NCBI RefSeq assembly: GCF_000221185.1
Contig: NC_015865.1
Span: forward strand, 1,488,001-1,552,000
Length of the DNA stretch: 64,000 nucleotides
From: Thermococcus sp. 4557
GTDB lineage: Archaea > Methanobacteriota_B > Thermococci > Thermococcales > Thermococcaceae
Direction of reading: 5' to 3'
Below are positions 23,197 to 32,444 of the stretch, in pieces. The number at the start of each line of letters is the position of its first letter. The stretch's first letter is position 1. The notes below the pieces were generated by a model that saw only the letters and a list, made by a program, of their open reading frames with translations, searched no databases and had not been told where the DNA came from. A program made the translations under genes and the position numbers.

Positions 23197-24459
23197 ATGA
23201 GGGCGGTTGTAATAGGCTCCGGAATCGGCGGCCTTCTGACGGCCTCGTTCCTGGCCAAAAACGGTTACGATGTCACCGTCATCGAAAGGTCGCCATACAT
23301 CGGCGGCCGCTTCACGAATCTGGAGTACGGGGGCTTTGGCCTCTCGACGGGCGCCTTTCATATGCTCCCCCACGGTGAGGACGGGCCTCTGGCTTACCTC
23401 CTCAAGCTTCTCGGCGCAAACGTCCAGATAGTGAACTCAGACCCCAAGGGAATGATATTCTACGGAGGAAAGACCTTCCACTACCGCGATGGCTGGAAGT
23501 ACCTGAGCTTCACGGAGAAGGCAAAGGCCACAAAGTTGCTACTCGATGTAAAGCGCGGAAAACTCCCGAAAGGTGAAGAGGCCGAGATGAGCGGCCGCGA
23601 GTGGATAAAGGAAAGGATAGGCGACAACGAGTTTGCTGACCTCTTCATCAAGAGCTTCCTCGGCTGGGCCGACAGCGTCTTGGACGTCCCTGCCGGAGAG
23701 CTGGCGAGGGAGATAAAGGCGGCCCTGAGGTGGGGCGGGCCCGGGCTTGTTAAGGGTGGCTGCAGGGCGATTCCCGAGGCGCTGAGCTCGATAATCCTCG
23801 GCAACGGCGGAAGGATAATCAAGAGGAAGAGGGCCGTTGAAATCGACGTCGAGGAAAAGAAAGTCATCACCGCTGACGGCGATGATCTGAATTACGACGT
23901 TCTCATCTCCAACGTTGGAATAAAGGAAACCGTCGAGCTCATAGGCAGGGACAACTTCGACCGCGATTACCTGAAGAGGGTGGATTCCCTAAAGCCGAGC
24001 GAGGGCATAAAGTACAACGTGGCGCTGAAGGGTGGGCCGAGGATAGGCAACACCGTCGTCTTCACCCTCGACACCGAGAGGATAAACGGCTACAACGAGC
24101 CTTCATCGCTGAGCCCGGAGCTCGCCAGGGAAGGCCACACCCTGATAATGCTCCACCACGCCCTCCAGAGCAGGAACGTCAAGGCAGAGCAGAGGAAGGG
24201 GATAGAGGACATATACCGCATCTTCCCGAACCTCGACGAGGAAGGGGAAATCCTGCTGATACAGACCTACCTCGATGGGAATCCCGTTAACAGGGTTGCC
24301 AGCGGCCAGACCGTTGAGGACTTCCCGATGGGCGATGTTTACATCGTCGGCGATGCGTACAAGCCGCCCGGAGGGATAGAGGTTGAGGGCATCGCCCTCG
24401 GCGTCATGAGAACCCTTGAGAGGCTCGGACTGGGAAGCTTCTCCGAGTGGTATCTCTGA
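23197..24459 (+). CDS. FAD-dependent oxidoreductase, phytoene-desaturase-like
   Basis: 420-residue flavoprotein. The N-terminal Rossmann fold GSGIGGLLTASFLAKNGYDVTVIER binds FAD, followed by the second motif YIGGRFTN. The C-terminal GDAYKPPGGIEVEGIALGVMRTLE is the usual FAD-closing motif of the CrtI/amine oxidase group. Thermococcales make no carotenoids, so the substrate is probably another isoprenoid or a lipid; this is inference. ATG 23197 follows CAGGTGAGAAAA, with a TATA-like CTTATATTC near 23157-23165. Confidence 0.85.
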   Translation: MRAVVIGSGIGGLLTASFLAKNGYDVTVIERSPYIGGRFTNLEYGGFGLSTGAFHMLPHGEDGPLAYLLKLLGANVQIVNSDPKGMIFYGGKTFHYRDGWKYLSFTEKAKATKLLLDVKRGKLPKGEEAEMSGREWIKERIGDNEFADLFIKSFLGWADSVLDVPAGELAREIKAALRWGGPGLVKGGCRAIPEALSSIILGNGGRIIKRKRAVEIDVEEKKVITADGDDLNYDVLISNVGIKETVELIGRDNFDRDYLKRVDSLKPSEGIKYNVALKGGPRIGNTVVFTLDTERINGYNEPSSLSPELAREGHTLIMLHHALQSRNVKAEQRKGIEDIYRIFPNLDEEGEILLIQTYLDGNPVNRVASGQTVEDFPMGDVYIVGDAYKPPGGIEVEGIALGVMRTLERLGLGSFSEWYL

Positions 24460-24603
24460 GGGGAGCCCCTTCTTGGGCTGCTACTCTTTACCTTTGCCAA
24501 CTTATTTTCCCGCCCCCCGAACCTTTTTCCAGTGAACAGCCCTGGCTCCTAACGAACGTTTTTATCCTCCCCCGCGTATCTATCCATCCCGGAGGTGATG
24601 CTC

Positions 24604-25551
24604 ATGAAGAGGGTTGTAATAGCCTTGGGCGGTAACGCTATTCTTCAGCGAGGCCAGAAGGGAACCTACGAGGAGCAGATGGCCAACGTCATGAAGACGG
24701 CCAAACAGATAGTGGATATAATCCTAGACGGCGATTACGAGGTTGTAATCACCCACGGTAACGGTCCCCAGGTCGGTGCTTTGCTTCTCCACATGGACGC
24801 CGGTCAGGCCACCCACGGCATTCCGGCCCAGCCGATGGACGTTGCCGGCGCGATGACCCAGGGGCAGATAGGGTACATGATACAGCAGGCGATAAGGAAC
24901 GAGCTGAAGAGGCGCGGAATAGACAGGCCTGTGGCGACGATAGTCACCCAAACCATCGTTGACAAGAACGATCCCGCCTTCCAGCACCCGAGCAAGCCGG
25001 TTGGGCCGTTCTACGACGAGGAGACCGCCAAAAAGCTCGCGGAGGAGAAGGGCTGGGTCGTCGTGGAGGACTCCGGCAGGGGCTGGAGGAGGGTTGTGCC
25101 GAGCCCGGACCCGATAGGGCACGTCGAGGCGGAGATCATCCAGGACCTCGTTGAGAAGGGCTTCATAGTGATCACCAGCGGTGGCGGTGGAGTCCCCGTC
25201 ATCGAGGAGGACGGAAAGCTTAGGGGCGTTGAGGCGGTAATAGACAAGGATCTGGCCGGGGAGAGGCTGGCGGAGGAAGTCAAGGCGGATATATTCATGA
25301 TCCTGACCGACGTAAACGGCGCGGCGGTGAACTTCGGCAAACCCGACGAGCGCTGGCTCGGAAAGGTCGCCGTCGAGGAGCTCAGGAAGTACTACGAGGA
25401 GGGCCACTTCAAGAAGGGCAGTATGGGACCGAAGGTTCTCGCCGCGATAAGGTTCGTCGAGTGGGGCGGCGAGAGGGCGGTCATAGCGGCGCTCGACAGG
25501 GCAGTTGAGGCCCTCGAAGGAAAGACCGGAACGCAGGTTATAAAGGGCTGA
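24604..25551 (+). CDS. arcC: carbamate kinase-like carbamoyl phosphate synthetase
   Basis: 315-residue amino-acid kinase family enzyme nearly identical in motif to the Pyrococcus furiosus protein that makes carbamoyl phosphate from ATP and carbamate: [40 protein letters not shown] and the end [22 protein letters not shown]. In vivo it may run in either direction, feeding pyrimidine/arginine synthesis or generating ATP. GGAGGTGATGCTC precedes ATG 24604; in-frame GTG 24595 and ATG 24598 fall within that ribosome site. Confidence 0.95.
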   Translation: MKRVVIALGGNAILQRGQKGTYEEQMANVMKTAKQIVDIILDGDYEVVITHGNGPQVGALLLHMDAGQATHGIPAQPMDVAGAMTQGQIGYMIQQAIRNELKRRGIDRPVATIVTQTIVDKNDPAFQHPSKPVGPFYDEETAKKLAEEKGWVVVEDSGRGWRRVVPSPDPIGHVEAEIIQDLVEKGFIVITSGGGGVPVIEEDGKLRGVEAVIDKDLAGERLAEEVKADIFMILTDVNGAAVNFGKPDERWLGKVAVEELRKYYEEGHFKKGSMGPKVLAAIRFVEWGGERAVIAALDRAVEALEGKTGTQVIKG

Positions 25552-25598
25552 ACCAAATTCTATAAATATCCTCCCTCCCTTCTTTCTCCGGTGATAAC

Positions 25599-26444
25599 AT
25601 GGGAGAGGCCGCTACCGGATTCTTCGGTTCACTGCTGTGGTGGCTGTTCTTCATGTACATCCTGTTGTGGCCCCAGATGCAGTACAGGAGCCTGCAGCTG
25701 GCCAGGGCCAAACTGCTCAAGAGGCTCTCGGAAAAGCGAAAATCAACGGTAATAACCATGATCCACAGGCAGGAGAGTATAGGACTCTTCGGAATACCGT
25801 TCTACAAGTTCATAAGCGTCGAGGACAGCGAGGAGGTCCTCAGGGCCATCCGCTCGGCCCCAAAGGACAAGCCGATTGATTTGATAATCCACACCCCAGG
25901 AGGCCTAGTACTTGCCGCGACGCAGATAGCGAAGGCGCTCCACGACCATCCTGCTGAAACGCGCGTCATAGTCCCCCACTACGCCATGAGCGGCGGAACT
26001 CTGATAGCACTCGCGGCCGACAAGATAATCATGGACCCGCACGCGGTTTTGGGGCCGGTTGACCCCCAGCTTGGCCAGTACCCTGGACCGAGCATCGTCA
26101 GGGCCGTCGAGAGGAAGGGCGTTGACAAGGTGGACGACCAGACCCTTATCCTGGCGGACGTTGCGGAGAAGGCCATCAACCAGGTCCGCGACTTCGTTTA
26201 CAACCTGCTGAAGGACCGCTACGGCGATGAGAAGGCCAGGGAGCTTGCCCAGGTGCTCACCGAGGGCAGGTGGACGCACGACTACCCGATCACATACGAG
26301 CAGGCCAGGGAGCTGGGCCTTCACGTCAGCACGGACGTTCCGGAGGAGGTTTACGCCCTGATGGAGCTCTACAAGCAGCCGACGAAGCAGAGGGGCACGG
26401 TAGAGTTCATGCCGTACACGCAGGGGGGTGAGGTCGGCAAGTGA
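25599..26444 (+). CDS. SDH-family Clp-fold serine protease, membrane anchored
   Basis: 281-residue protein with one N-terminal membrane segment (about 8-27) and a ClpP/crotonase-fold protease domain. IHTPGGLVLAATQIAKAL is the oxyanion-type loop, Ser131 in AMSGGTLIALAADKI is the predicted nucleophile, and later Asp/His residues (DPHAVLGPVD) are typical of the SDH family. Related archaeal SppA-like proteases degrade membrane proteins or signal peptides. CCGGTGATAAC precedes the ATG; a TATA box CTATAAATAT is at about 25559-25568. Confidence 0.88.
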   Translation: MGEAATGFFGSLLWWLFFMYILLWPQMQYRSLQLARAKLLKRLSEKRKSTVITMIHRQESIGLFGIPFYKFISVEDSEEVLRAIRSAPKDKPIDLIIHTPGGLVLAATQIAKALHDHPAETRVIVPHYAMSGGTLIALAADKIIMDPHAVLGPVDPQLGQYPGPSIVRAVERKGVDKVDDQTLILADVAEKAINQVRDFVYNLLKDRYGDEKARELAQVLTEGRWTHDYPITYEQARELGLHVSTDVPEEVYALMELYKQPTKQRGTVEFMPYTQGGEVGK

Positions 26445-26582
26445 GGTCTTTTCCCTTTTGTGTTTCCATTTTTCTCCGGTTGAGGGAATTTTGGCCAAAA
26501 AGTTTTTATTTGCTCATTCCTTTTTGAGTCCAGAAATGTTTGAGCAGGTCAGCTGTTCTAAAAAGGGAGAGGGGTAAGAGCG

Positions 26583-27485
26583 ATGCAGACGAAAGTGGAC
26601 CCAGAGGAGATTAAGAGGATCAAGAGGGAGATAGAGGCCCTTGAAAAGGAGAGAAACGAGATAAGGGCCAAACTGGATGAGCTTGAAAAGGAGCTTCAAA
26701 TCTGGATCCAGAAGAGGGACGAGAAGAACAACGAGGTCAAGGGACTCCGCCAGAAGGGCAGGGAGTACAAGGCCAAGCGCGATGAAATCAACGCGCAGAT
26801 ACAGGAGCTGAAGAAGAACCGTGAGGAGATAAACGCGAAGCTCGACCTCCTCTATCAGGAGATACTCGAGTACCGCACCAAGAGGGACGAGTACAACCAG
26901 CTCCGCAGGCTCAAGATGCCGCCGGCGAAGATCCAGGAGAGGATAGAGAAGCTCGAGTGGGAGCTCCAGACCAACCCGAACATAACCCCCGACAGGGAGA
27001 AGCAGATCGTAGACCAGATACAGGTTCTCGCCACCGAGCTTGAGATACTCCAGCAGGCCGAGCGCTTCCACAAGAAGCTCGTCGAGTCCAGGAAGAAGGT
27101 CGATCAGCTCAAGAAGGCCAGGAGGAACATCAGCCTCGAGATACAGAAGCTCGCCAACCAGAGCCAGCAGTTCCACGAGCAGATGATAGCGGCGTTCAAC
27201 CAGGCCGACGAGGTCAAGAAGGAGGCCGACGAGTACCACGCCAAGGTCGTCGAGCTCCGCGACAAGATCAGGGAGGTCAGGAAGGAGCTCCGCAGCATCG
27301 AGAAGAAGATACGCGAGTACGACGAGAAGCACAAGGAGCTCATCGCCTACAGGCTCGTTGCCAGGATGCACGCCAAGAAGGACGCCAGCTTCGAGAAGGC
27401 CGTCGAGGCCCTTGAGAAGTTCAAGAAGGGCGAGAAGCTCACCCTCGACGAGCTGCTCCTCCTCCAGAGGTACAACCTTGTCTGA
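26583..27485 (+). CDS. long coiled-coil protein
   Basis: 300-residue, very charged protein; residues 5-250 are almost continuous coiled coil (for example EEIKRIKREIEALEKERNEIRAKLDELEKELQ). It ends in a small helical tail, FKKGEKLTLDELLLLQRYNLV. This archaeal family is often mislabelled phosphoserine phosphatase; no phosphatase motif is present. The stop is 9 nt from the start of arcS, so the two are one operon, which suggests a link to tRNA or translation. AGAGGGGTAAGAGCG precedes the ATG. Confidence 0.85.
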   Translation: MQTKVDPEEIKRIKREIEALEKERNEIRAKLDELEKELQIWIQKRDEKNNEVKGLRQKGREYKAKRDEINAQIQELKKNREEINAKLDLLYQEILEYRTKRDEYNQLRRLKMPPAKIQERIEKLEWELQTNPNITPDREKQIVDQIQVLATELEILQQAERFHKKLVESRKKVDQLKKARRNISLEIQKLANQSQQFHEQMIAAFNQADEVKKEADEYHAKVVELRDKIREVRKELRSIEKKIREYDEKHKELIAYRLVARMHAKKDASFEKAVEALEKFKKGEKLTLDELLLLQRYNLV

Positions 27486-27494
27486 GGCCTGGCT

Positions 27495-29201
27495 ATGGAA
27501 GTCATCAGGCACGAGGGGCCCGGGAGACTGGGTCTCGTCAGGACAGGGGAGCGCTCTTTCACGACCCCGGCACTGGCAGGGGTAGACTTTACGCTCTCCC
27601 CGTTCAACTCCTTCTTCCATCCCGTGGGGCAGGGGGGGTACGACTTCAACCTCGCCCCCGCGATACCCCTCGGCTTCTACACGCCGGACGAGGTTATAGA
27701 GAAGGCCCTCGGAAGGCTCTGGAGCGTGAACTACGAGGGCTTCAACGCCTTCTACCTGCCGGCTTTGAGGAGGACCTCCTACCTGGGTGAGTTCTTCAAG
27801 ATAATCGAGCGCTACAACTTCGATGCCGTCTACCTCGGCAACTCCAAAATCCTCGTGAGGGAGTACCGCTACTTCGTGAGAATCCTGCGCGAGCTGCGCG
27901 AGAGGTTCCCCAACGTCATGATAATCGCCGATCTGGAACCGTTCTTCTATCCGCTCGCCGTTTACCTCGGCGTCGATGCCTTCGACACCCGCTCCCTCAA
28001 GCTCTACGACTTCGAGGGGAAGGGCTTCACCGGGTACAGTCCGTTCCTCTGGAAGGAAGAGGCCAACTCCCTCGACTTCGCCCGTGAGACGATCGCACTG
28101 GTCAGGAAGGCCCTCAAGGAGGGTAAACTCCGCTACCTCGTCGAGAACTTCTTCAACACTCAGTACCACGCGGGAATACTCCGCATAGCGGATTTGGAGC
28201 ATCCCGACTACCTCGAGAAATACACGCCGATCCAGAAGGAGACGGTTTACTTCATCAGCGACGCCTCGATTAGAAGGCCTGAGGTCAGGAGATGGCATTC
28301 GAGGGTTGCCGAGCGCTTCGTTCCTCCGAAGAACACCGAGCTGGTTCTCCTCTTCCCGTGCTCCGCCAAGAAGCCCTACTCCTTCTCGAGGAGCCACACA
28401 CTTTACAGGAGGGCGGTCAAGGAAGCCCTCGGCTCCGGAATAACCAAAGTCCACGAGCTCATCCTCACGTCCCCCTTCGGCGTTGTCCCAAGGGAGTGGG
28501 AGTGGCTTGCCAAGTACGATATAGTGGTCACCGGCCACTGGGGCGAGGAGGAGATTAAACCTGCGGCCGAACTCCTCGCCAAGACTCTCGAGAAGTACCC
28601 GAAGGACGTTCCGGTTATAGCTCACCTCGACGAGGCCTACGTTGAGATAGCTAAACTCGCTTCCGAGCTCTCGGGAAGGGAAATAACCTTCACCCGCGTG
28701 GAGAACGGCACCACGAGCAGGGAGAGCCTGAAGTCCCTCACCGAGACCCTGAGGGAGTTCGAGCTTGAAGCGACCAAGGAGGACAGGACCTACCGCTACT
28801 TCGAGAACATCAGGAAGGTCTTTGACTTCTACTTTGGCGCCGGCGCCGGGGAGGCCGTCCTTCCGGAGAACGGAAAGGTCAAGGGTTCAAAGATGCTCCG
28901 CCTCTTCGTTGATAATCAGCAGACCGGAACCTTCAAGGACGGCGTGATAAGCGTCACGCCCTATGGAATGCAGAGGATATACGATGCCCTCAATGCCTAC
29001 TGTGTGAAGGTGGACTTCGAGCTCCGCGGCGACGTCTTCGCTGTCGGTGTTGACGAGGCCGATCCTGCAATAAGGCCGGACGACATAGTGGGCATAGTGA
29101 GGGACGGAAAGGTAATAGGCGTCGGTAAGGCGGTTTTGGCTGGAGAGGAGATGGTTAGAGTCAGGAAGGGCGTTGCGGTTAAGGTCAGGAAGAGGGCATG
29201 A
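27495..29201 (+). CDS. arcS: archaeosine synthase subunit alpha
   Basis: 568-residue enzyme that modifies preQ0 at position 15 of tRNA on the way to archaeosine; in Thermococcus it attaches lysine to preQ0 and a radical SAM partner (RaSEA) completes G+. The TGT-like catalytic-fold domain occupies about the first 280 residues. The ArcS-specific motif FPCSAKKPYSFSRSH follows, and a PUA RNA-binding domain forms the last 80 residues (GDVFAVGVDEADPAIRPDDIVGIV). The ATG is 9 nt downstream of the coiled-coil gene. The RaSEA gene is not in the window. Confidence 0.95.
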   Translation: MEVIRHEGPGRLGLVRTGERSFTTPALAGVDFTLSPFNSFFHPVGQGGYDFNLAPAIPLGFYTPDEVIEKALGRLWSVNYEGFNAFYLPALRRTSYLGEFFKIIERYNFDAVYLGNSKILVREYRYFVRILRELRERFPNVMIIADLEPFFYPLAVYLGVDAFDTRSLKLYDFEGKGFTGYSPFLWKEEANSLDFARETIALVRKALKEGKLRYLVENFFNTQYHAGILRIADLEHPDYLEKYTPIQKETVYFISDASIRRPEVRRWHSRVAERFVPPKNTELVLLFPCSAKKPYSFSRSHTLYRRAVKEALGSGITKVHELILTSPFGVVPREWEWLAKYDIVVTGHWGEEEIKPAAELLAKTLEKYPKDVPVIAHLDEAYVEIAKLASELSGREITFTRVENGTTSRESLKSLTETLREFELEATKEDRTYRYFENIRKVFDFYFGAGAGEAVLPENGKVKGSKMLRLFVDNQQTGTFKDGVISVTPYGMQRIYDALNAYCVKVDFELRGDVFAVGVDEADPAIRPDDIVGIVRDGKVIGVGKAVLAGEEMVRVRKGVAVKVRKRA

Positions 29202-30247
29202 GTATGAGAAGGGTTCTTGGCCTTCTCCTGGTTCTCCACGTTCTCCTCCTTTCTCTGCCATCGGGTTCCGCGGACTACCTCGGGGCAGAAAGCCTGGACT
29301 TTTACGTCGTTGCCACCTACGGGGACGCGGCGGTGCTGTCGCTTGAATACACCACCTACTCGCCCTCCATGAGCGGCGCACTCGTGCCATCTGCCTGCTG
29401 CGTTCACTACAACTTCTACATAAACTCCAGCGGGGCGTATTTCATGGGTAGGTCCTGGGAGGCCCCGGTGGTTTACCAGTACCGGGGGTTCTACTACCTG
29501 TTCGTGGCCTCGATGGACGGCTCGATTCGGGTTTACCGCATGGGGCGGGACTGCTTTGAGCCGGTCACTGCGGTGAAGTCAAACACCGATGGGGAGCCCA
29601 ACTTCGCCGTTGCGGTCCCGTACCTCGTGGTCCAGACCGGGGAGAACGAACTGGTCGCGGTTAACGTCGCCAGGAACATTACCGCTGGGGTTCTCGACCT
29701 GAGGGAGGCCGAGAGCGGCACCTACTTCAAGGGGGTAACCGTTGTTAAAGGGGAGCACGGCGTTAGACTGACGGGGGATGCCCCCGAAGAGATGCCCAGG
29801 GGAGTGAGCGTTAGCGTGTCCGGGGGGCGGCTTATGGTTCCCGGGGCTGGCCTCGAACTGCCCCTGGATGCTGTGACTGCGCACCTTTGGGCCGCGGAGG
29901 AGGCGGGGCATCTCCAGGCGTACGAACTCGAGAACGCGGTTCTCCTGGTGCCCCCCAGCATCATGCACTACTTTGCCCCGGACTCCAACTCAAGCGGGGA
30001 GCTTCTGGAGTTTGGAAACGAGAGCGTTGGGATCCGGGGGATTTCCAGCCTCTCCGTTCTCTACTGCGACGGTGGGCTGAAAGCCTTTCCCCTGGGACAG
30101 CCCGTAGGAAGCGAGTTCAGGGTAACCTCGGAGAACGTGACCTACACAGAATGCACAGTACCGCGGGTCTACGCTCTTGAATTCTGGGCGGCGGTCGTTC
30201 TCCTGGCTCTAATAGGGTTCACCTGGTTCTTCATGGTCCGGCGGTGA
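29198..30247 (+). CDS. secreted, membrane-anchored hypothetical protein
   Basis: 349-residue protein with a signal peptide (MRRVLGLLLVLHVLLLSLPSGSA), a mainly beta extracellular domain with several possible N-glycosylation sites, and one C-terminal membrane helix (FWAAVVLLALIGFTWFFMV) ending in RR. The topology is a surface protein held by its C-terminus, as in the 31-36 kb cassette. No family is recognised. The ATG overlaps the stop of arcS (ATGA), though a functional link to tRNA modification is hard to see. Confidence 0.78.
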   Translation: MSMRRVLGLLLVLHVLLLSLPSGSADYLGAESLDFYVVATYGDAAVLSLEYTTYSPSMSGALVPSACCVHYNFYINSSGAYFMGRSWEAPVVYQYRGFYYLFVASMDGSIRVYRMGRDCFEPVTAVKSNTDGEPNFAVAVPYLVVQTGENELVAVNVARNITAGVLDLREAESGTYFKGVTVVKGEHGVRLTGDAPEEMPRGVSVSVSGGRLMVPGAGLELPLDAVTAHLWAAEEAGHLQAYELENAVLLVPPSIMHYFAPDSNSSGELLEFGNESVGIRGISSLSVLYCDGGLKAFPLGQPVGSEFRVTSENVTYTECTVPRVYALEFWAAVVLLALIGFTWFFMVRR

Positions 30248-30283
30248 GAAAACCCTAAAAAGCGCCGCTTCCCTTCTTAGACC

Positions 30284-30580
30284 ATGCCCAGGCACTTCAA
30301 GAGAGGCGTCAAGAGGGAACACCACTTCCTGAAGGGCCTTGAGAAGCCCCTGGAGATGATAGCGGCTATACCAGGGGTCAAAAAGGTAATCCCCGGAAGG
30401 ATATACGCGAGCGATTCAAGGGGCTTCGAGATAAAGGTCTCGAGGGAAACCAAGACGGGTCTCAAGCTCGTTGCCAAGAGCGATGGGAGCGTTCAGGACG
30501 TTTTTCTTGTGGTTGATAAAGCCGACAGGGAGAGGGTCTGGAGGGAAGTTGAGAGGCTAGTGGGGGAGTGGAGAGGTTAG
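30284..30580 (+). CDS. DUF2103 family protein
   Basis: 98-residue basic protein of the archaeal DUF2103 family (MPRHFKRGVKREHHFLKGLEKPLEMIAAIPGVKKVIPGRIYASDSRGFEIKVSRETKTGLKLVAKSDGSVQDVFLVV). It was annotated as a putative metal-binding protein; the HHF near the start may be a ligand. The strongly basic surface would also suit RNA binding. It ends with a 4-nt overlap on the convergent ABC ATPase gene. A TATA-like CCTAAAAAG sits about 30 nt before the ATG, so the mRNA may be nearly leaderless. Confidence 0.8.
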   Translation: MPRHFKRGVKREHHFLKGLEKPLEMIAAIPGVKKVIPGRIYASDSRGFEIKVSRETKTGLKLVAKSDGSVQDVFLVVDKADRERVWREVERLVGEWRG

Positions 30581-31239
30581 ATCTCCTCGATTTTTGGCAC
30601 CACCTCCTCCGGGGTTCCCGTCATCACAACCTTTCCTGCGGCTATCACGACGATTCTGTCAGCGAACTCAACCAGCGGGCGCCAGATGTGAGAAACCACC
30701 ACCATGTTGGTTCCCTTTTGGGCCTGCTCTCCGATTACCCTCGCCACTTCCTTTATTCCCTCCAGGTCAAGGTTTGCCAGGGGTTCGTCAAGGAGCACCA
30801 GCTCCGGCTTTCCGAGGAACGCCTGGGTGAGGCTGATTCTCTTGAGCATTCCGGCAGAGTACTCCCCCATCTTCCTGTCGAGGTAATTCACCGCAGAGAA
30901 CAGCTCCGCGGCGTTGGTTACTTCTTCCTCCCTCAGACCCTTGACCTCCGCTATGTAACCGAGCCATTCCCTGGCCGTCCTGTGCTTCGGAAGAGCCGGC
31001 GGGTCGAAGGAGACCCCAATCCTTTTCCTCAGCCCATCGTTGCTCCAGGGGTTCTCCCCGAGGACCTTGATTTCCCCTTTGCTTGGCCGGTAGAGGCCGG
31101 CGCAGAGGTTCAGGAAGGTGCTCTTTCCTCCGCCGTTGGGACCGAGTATAAGCGTTAGTCCTCCGTCTATTTCAAGATTCACCGAATCCAGAGCCACGAG
31201 CTTTCCAAACCTCTTCGTGAGGTTTCTCGCGGTTATCAT
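30577..31239 (-). CDS. ABC transporter ATP-binding protein of the surface-protein cassette
   Basis: 220-residue ABC ATPase with Walker A GPNGGGKST, signature YSAGMLKRISL, Walker B LVLLDEP and the H-loop VVSHIW. It is the ABC-2/exporter type (CcmA-like). It is the last gene of a seven-gene minus-strand cassette; its ATG overlaps the stop of the small membrane protein before it. The membrane partner is the permease two genes upstream. The substrate is unknown: export of a secreted peptide or protection from one are both possible. Confidence 0.93.
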   Translation of the reverse strand: MITARNLTKRFGKLVALDSVNLEIDGGLTLILGPNGGGKSTFLNLCAGLYRPSKGEIKVLGENPWSNDGLRKRIGVSFDPPALPKHRTAREWLGYIAEVKGLREEEVTNAAELFSAVNYLDRKMGEYSAGMLKRISLTQAFLGKPELVLLDEPLANLDLEGIKEVARVIGEQAQKGTNMVVVSHIWRPLVEFADRIVVIAAGKVVMTGTPEEVVPKIEEI

Positions 31240-31673
31240 TTCTTCCTCCCCTCCACCAGCAGGATTGCCGCCAGAAGCAGGGCGCTCACTCCGCCCAGGC
31301 CGTACCTGATGTTGAGGACCGTTACGGAGGGGTACCTGTTTATGACCCTGACCGCCATCGTCACTGGTGCCATGGTCTGAACCGAGAAGTAGTAGGGGCC
31401 GGAGTGCTCCAGCATAACCCTTCCCCTGAAGCTCCCGGTCACGTTCCTCTCGAGGACCGCCCTCCCGGTTTCTGGATCGAAGACCCTAACGGCGTATTCG
31501 GTTCCCTCGTCGGCGCTGGAGCTAAGCATGACCATCCCCGAGGAAGGCACGATGATTCCCTGTCCCATAAGAACGACCTCGGAAATCGGCTGGGTCAGCG
31601 CGTTCTTCTCTATCGGAAACACCAGAACGGTCATGATTACCATAGACAGCAATATCGCCTTCAGGAGCCTCAT
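31236..31673 (-). CDS. small two-helix membrane protein of the ABC cassette
   Basis: 145-residue protein with an N-terminal hydrophobic helix (LLKAILLSMVIMTVLVFPI), a beta-rich extracellular domain of about 90 residues, and a C-terminal helix (LGGVSALLLAAILLVEG) ending in RKK. It is coupled by ATGA overlaps both to the permease before it and to the ATPase after it, so it is probably a stable subunit of that transporter, such as an extracellular accessory domain. No named family is recognised. Confidence 0.78.
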   Translation of the reverse strand: MRLLKAILLSMVIMTVLVFPIEKNALTQPISEVVLMGQGIIVPSSGMVMLSSSADEGTEYAVRVFDPETGRAVLERNVTGSFRGRVMLEHSGPYYFSVQTMAPVTMAVRVINRYPSVTVLNIRYGLGGVSALLLAAILLVEGRKK

Positions 31674-32440
31674 GAGACGTCCCTCCACTCGCTGAGTATA
31701 AGGGCCATCCCCAGCATCGCCACCGGAAGGAGAAGCCCCACGTTGAAGGAACCGTCAAGAAACGCCGCTATCCTGTCGGAGGAGTAAAACTGGGTTGTGT
31801 AGGCCTTGAAGAACGCGTCGTCAATCACCGCGGGGGGAAGGCTCCTCAGTTTGAGCACGAGTGGCACGTAGAGGAGGGTGATGCTCCCCAGGAGGGAAGC
31901 GAAGGTGTTGGGTGAAAGCATCGCCACCAGGGCTGAGAGGGACACCACGTAGAGCACCATCATAGCCCAGTACAGGAGGTAGCCTACCAAAAAGCCCTCG
32001 TCGAAGAGTGCCCTTCCGATGAGGCCCGGTATGTCACCGTGAATGTATATGAAAGCCAGGAACGCAGGCAGGATTGAGGCGAGGAAGAGCAGTACCATCG
32101 CGGAGAGCGCCTTAGAGAGTACCACCGAGTGGTTCCTGACGGGCAGGCTGTAGACGCTCTTGGCAACCCTCGTATCCCTGTCGTACCTGAGCATCAGAGA
32201 AACCAGCAACGCTCCAGTGAGGGCAAATATCGTGTACTCCTCGACTCCCAGTCTCGGAAGGGTGAGGCCAATGTTCTTGGCCGATTCGGAGACTATTACA
32301 CTGTCCGGTCCTGCTATCATGAACACCGTATCGTTGCTCGTCAGGCCGGAAAAGAAGGTGATGCCGAGCATGATGAAGCCAAAGATGAATACGATGAGGT
32401 TGTAGGGGTCCTCAAGCTCCCACTTTATCTGTGCCCTCAT
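31670..32440 (-). CDS. ABC-2 type permease of the surface-protein cassette
   Basis: 256-residue protein with six predicted membrane helices and a large loop after the first, the topology of ABC-2 permeases. RYDRDTRVAKSVYSLPVRNHSVVLSKAL is the typical cytoplasmic coupling segment (cf. 'sLPvsr..ilaaK'). Its start is 4 nt downstream of the PEGA gene stop, and its end overlaps the small membrane gene. It should form the transport channel with the ATPase at 30577-31239. Confidence 0.87.
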   Translation of the reverse strand: MRAQIKWELEDPYNLIVFIFGFIMLGITFFSGLTSNDTVFMIAGPDSVIVSESAKNIGLTLPRLGVEEYTIFALTGALLVSLMLRYDRDTRVAKSVYSLPVRNHSVVLSKALSAMVLLFLASILPAFLAFIYIHGDIPGLIGRALFDEGFLVGYLLYWAMMVLYVVSLSALVAMLSPNTFASLLGSITLLYVPLVLKLRSLPPAVIDDAFFKAYTTQFYSSDRIAAFLDGSFNVGLLLPVAMLGMALILSEWRDVS

Positions 32441-32444
32441 TCCC

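Noticed and set aside
26583-27485. Coiled-coil protein as phosphoserine phosphatase
   Set aside because: No DxDxT or other HAD motif; the sequence is a continuous coiled coil.
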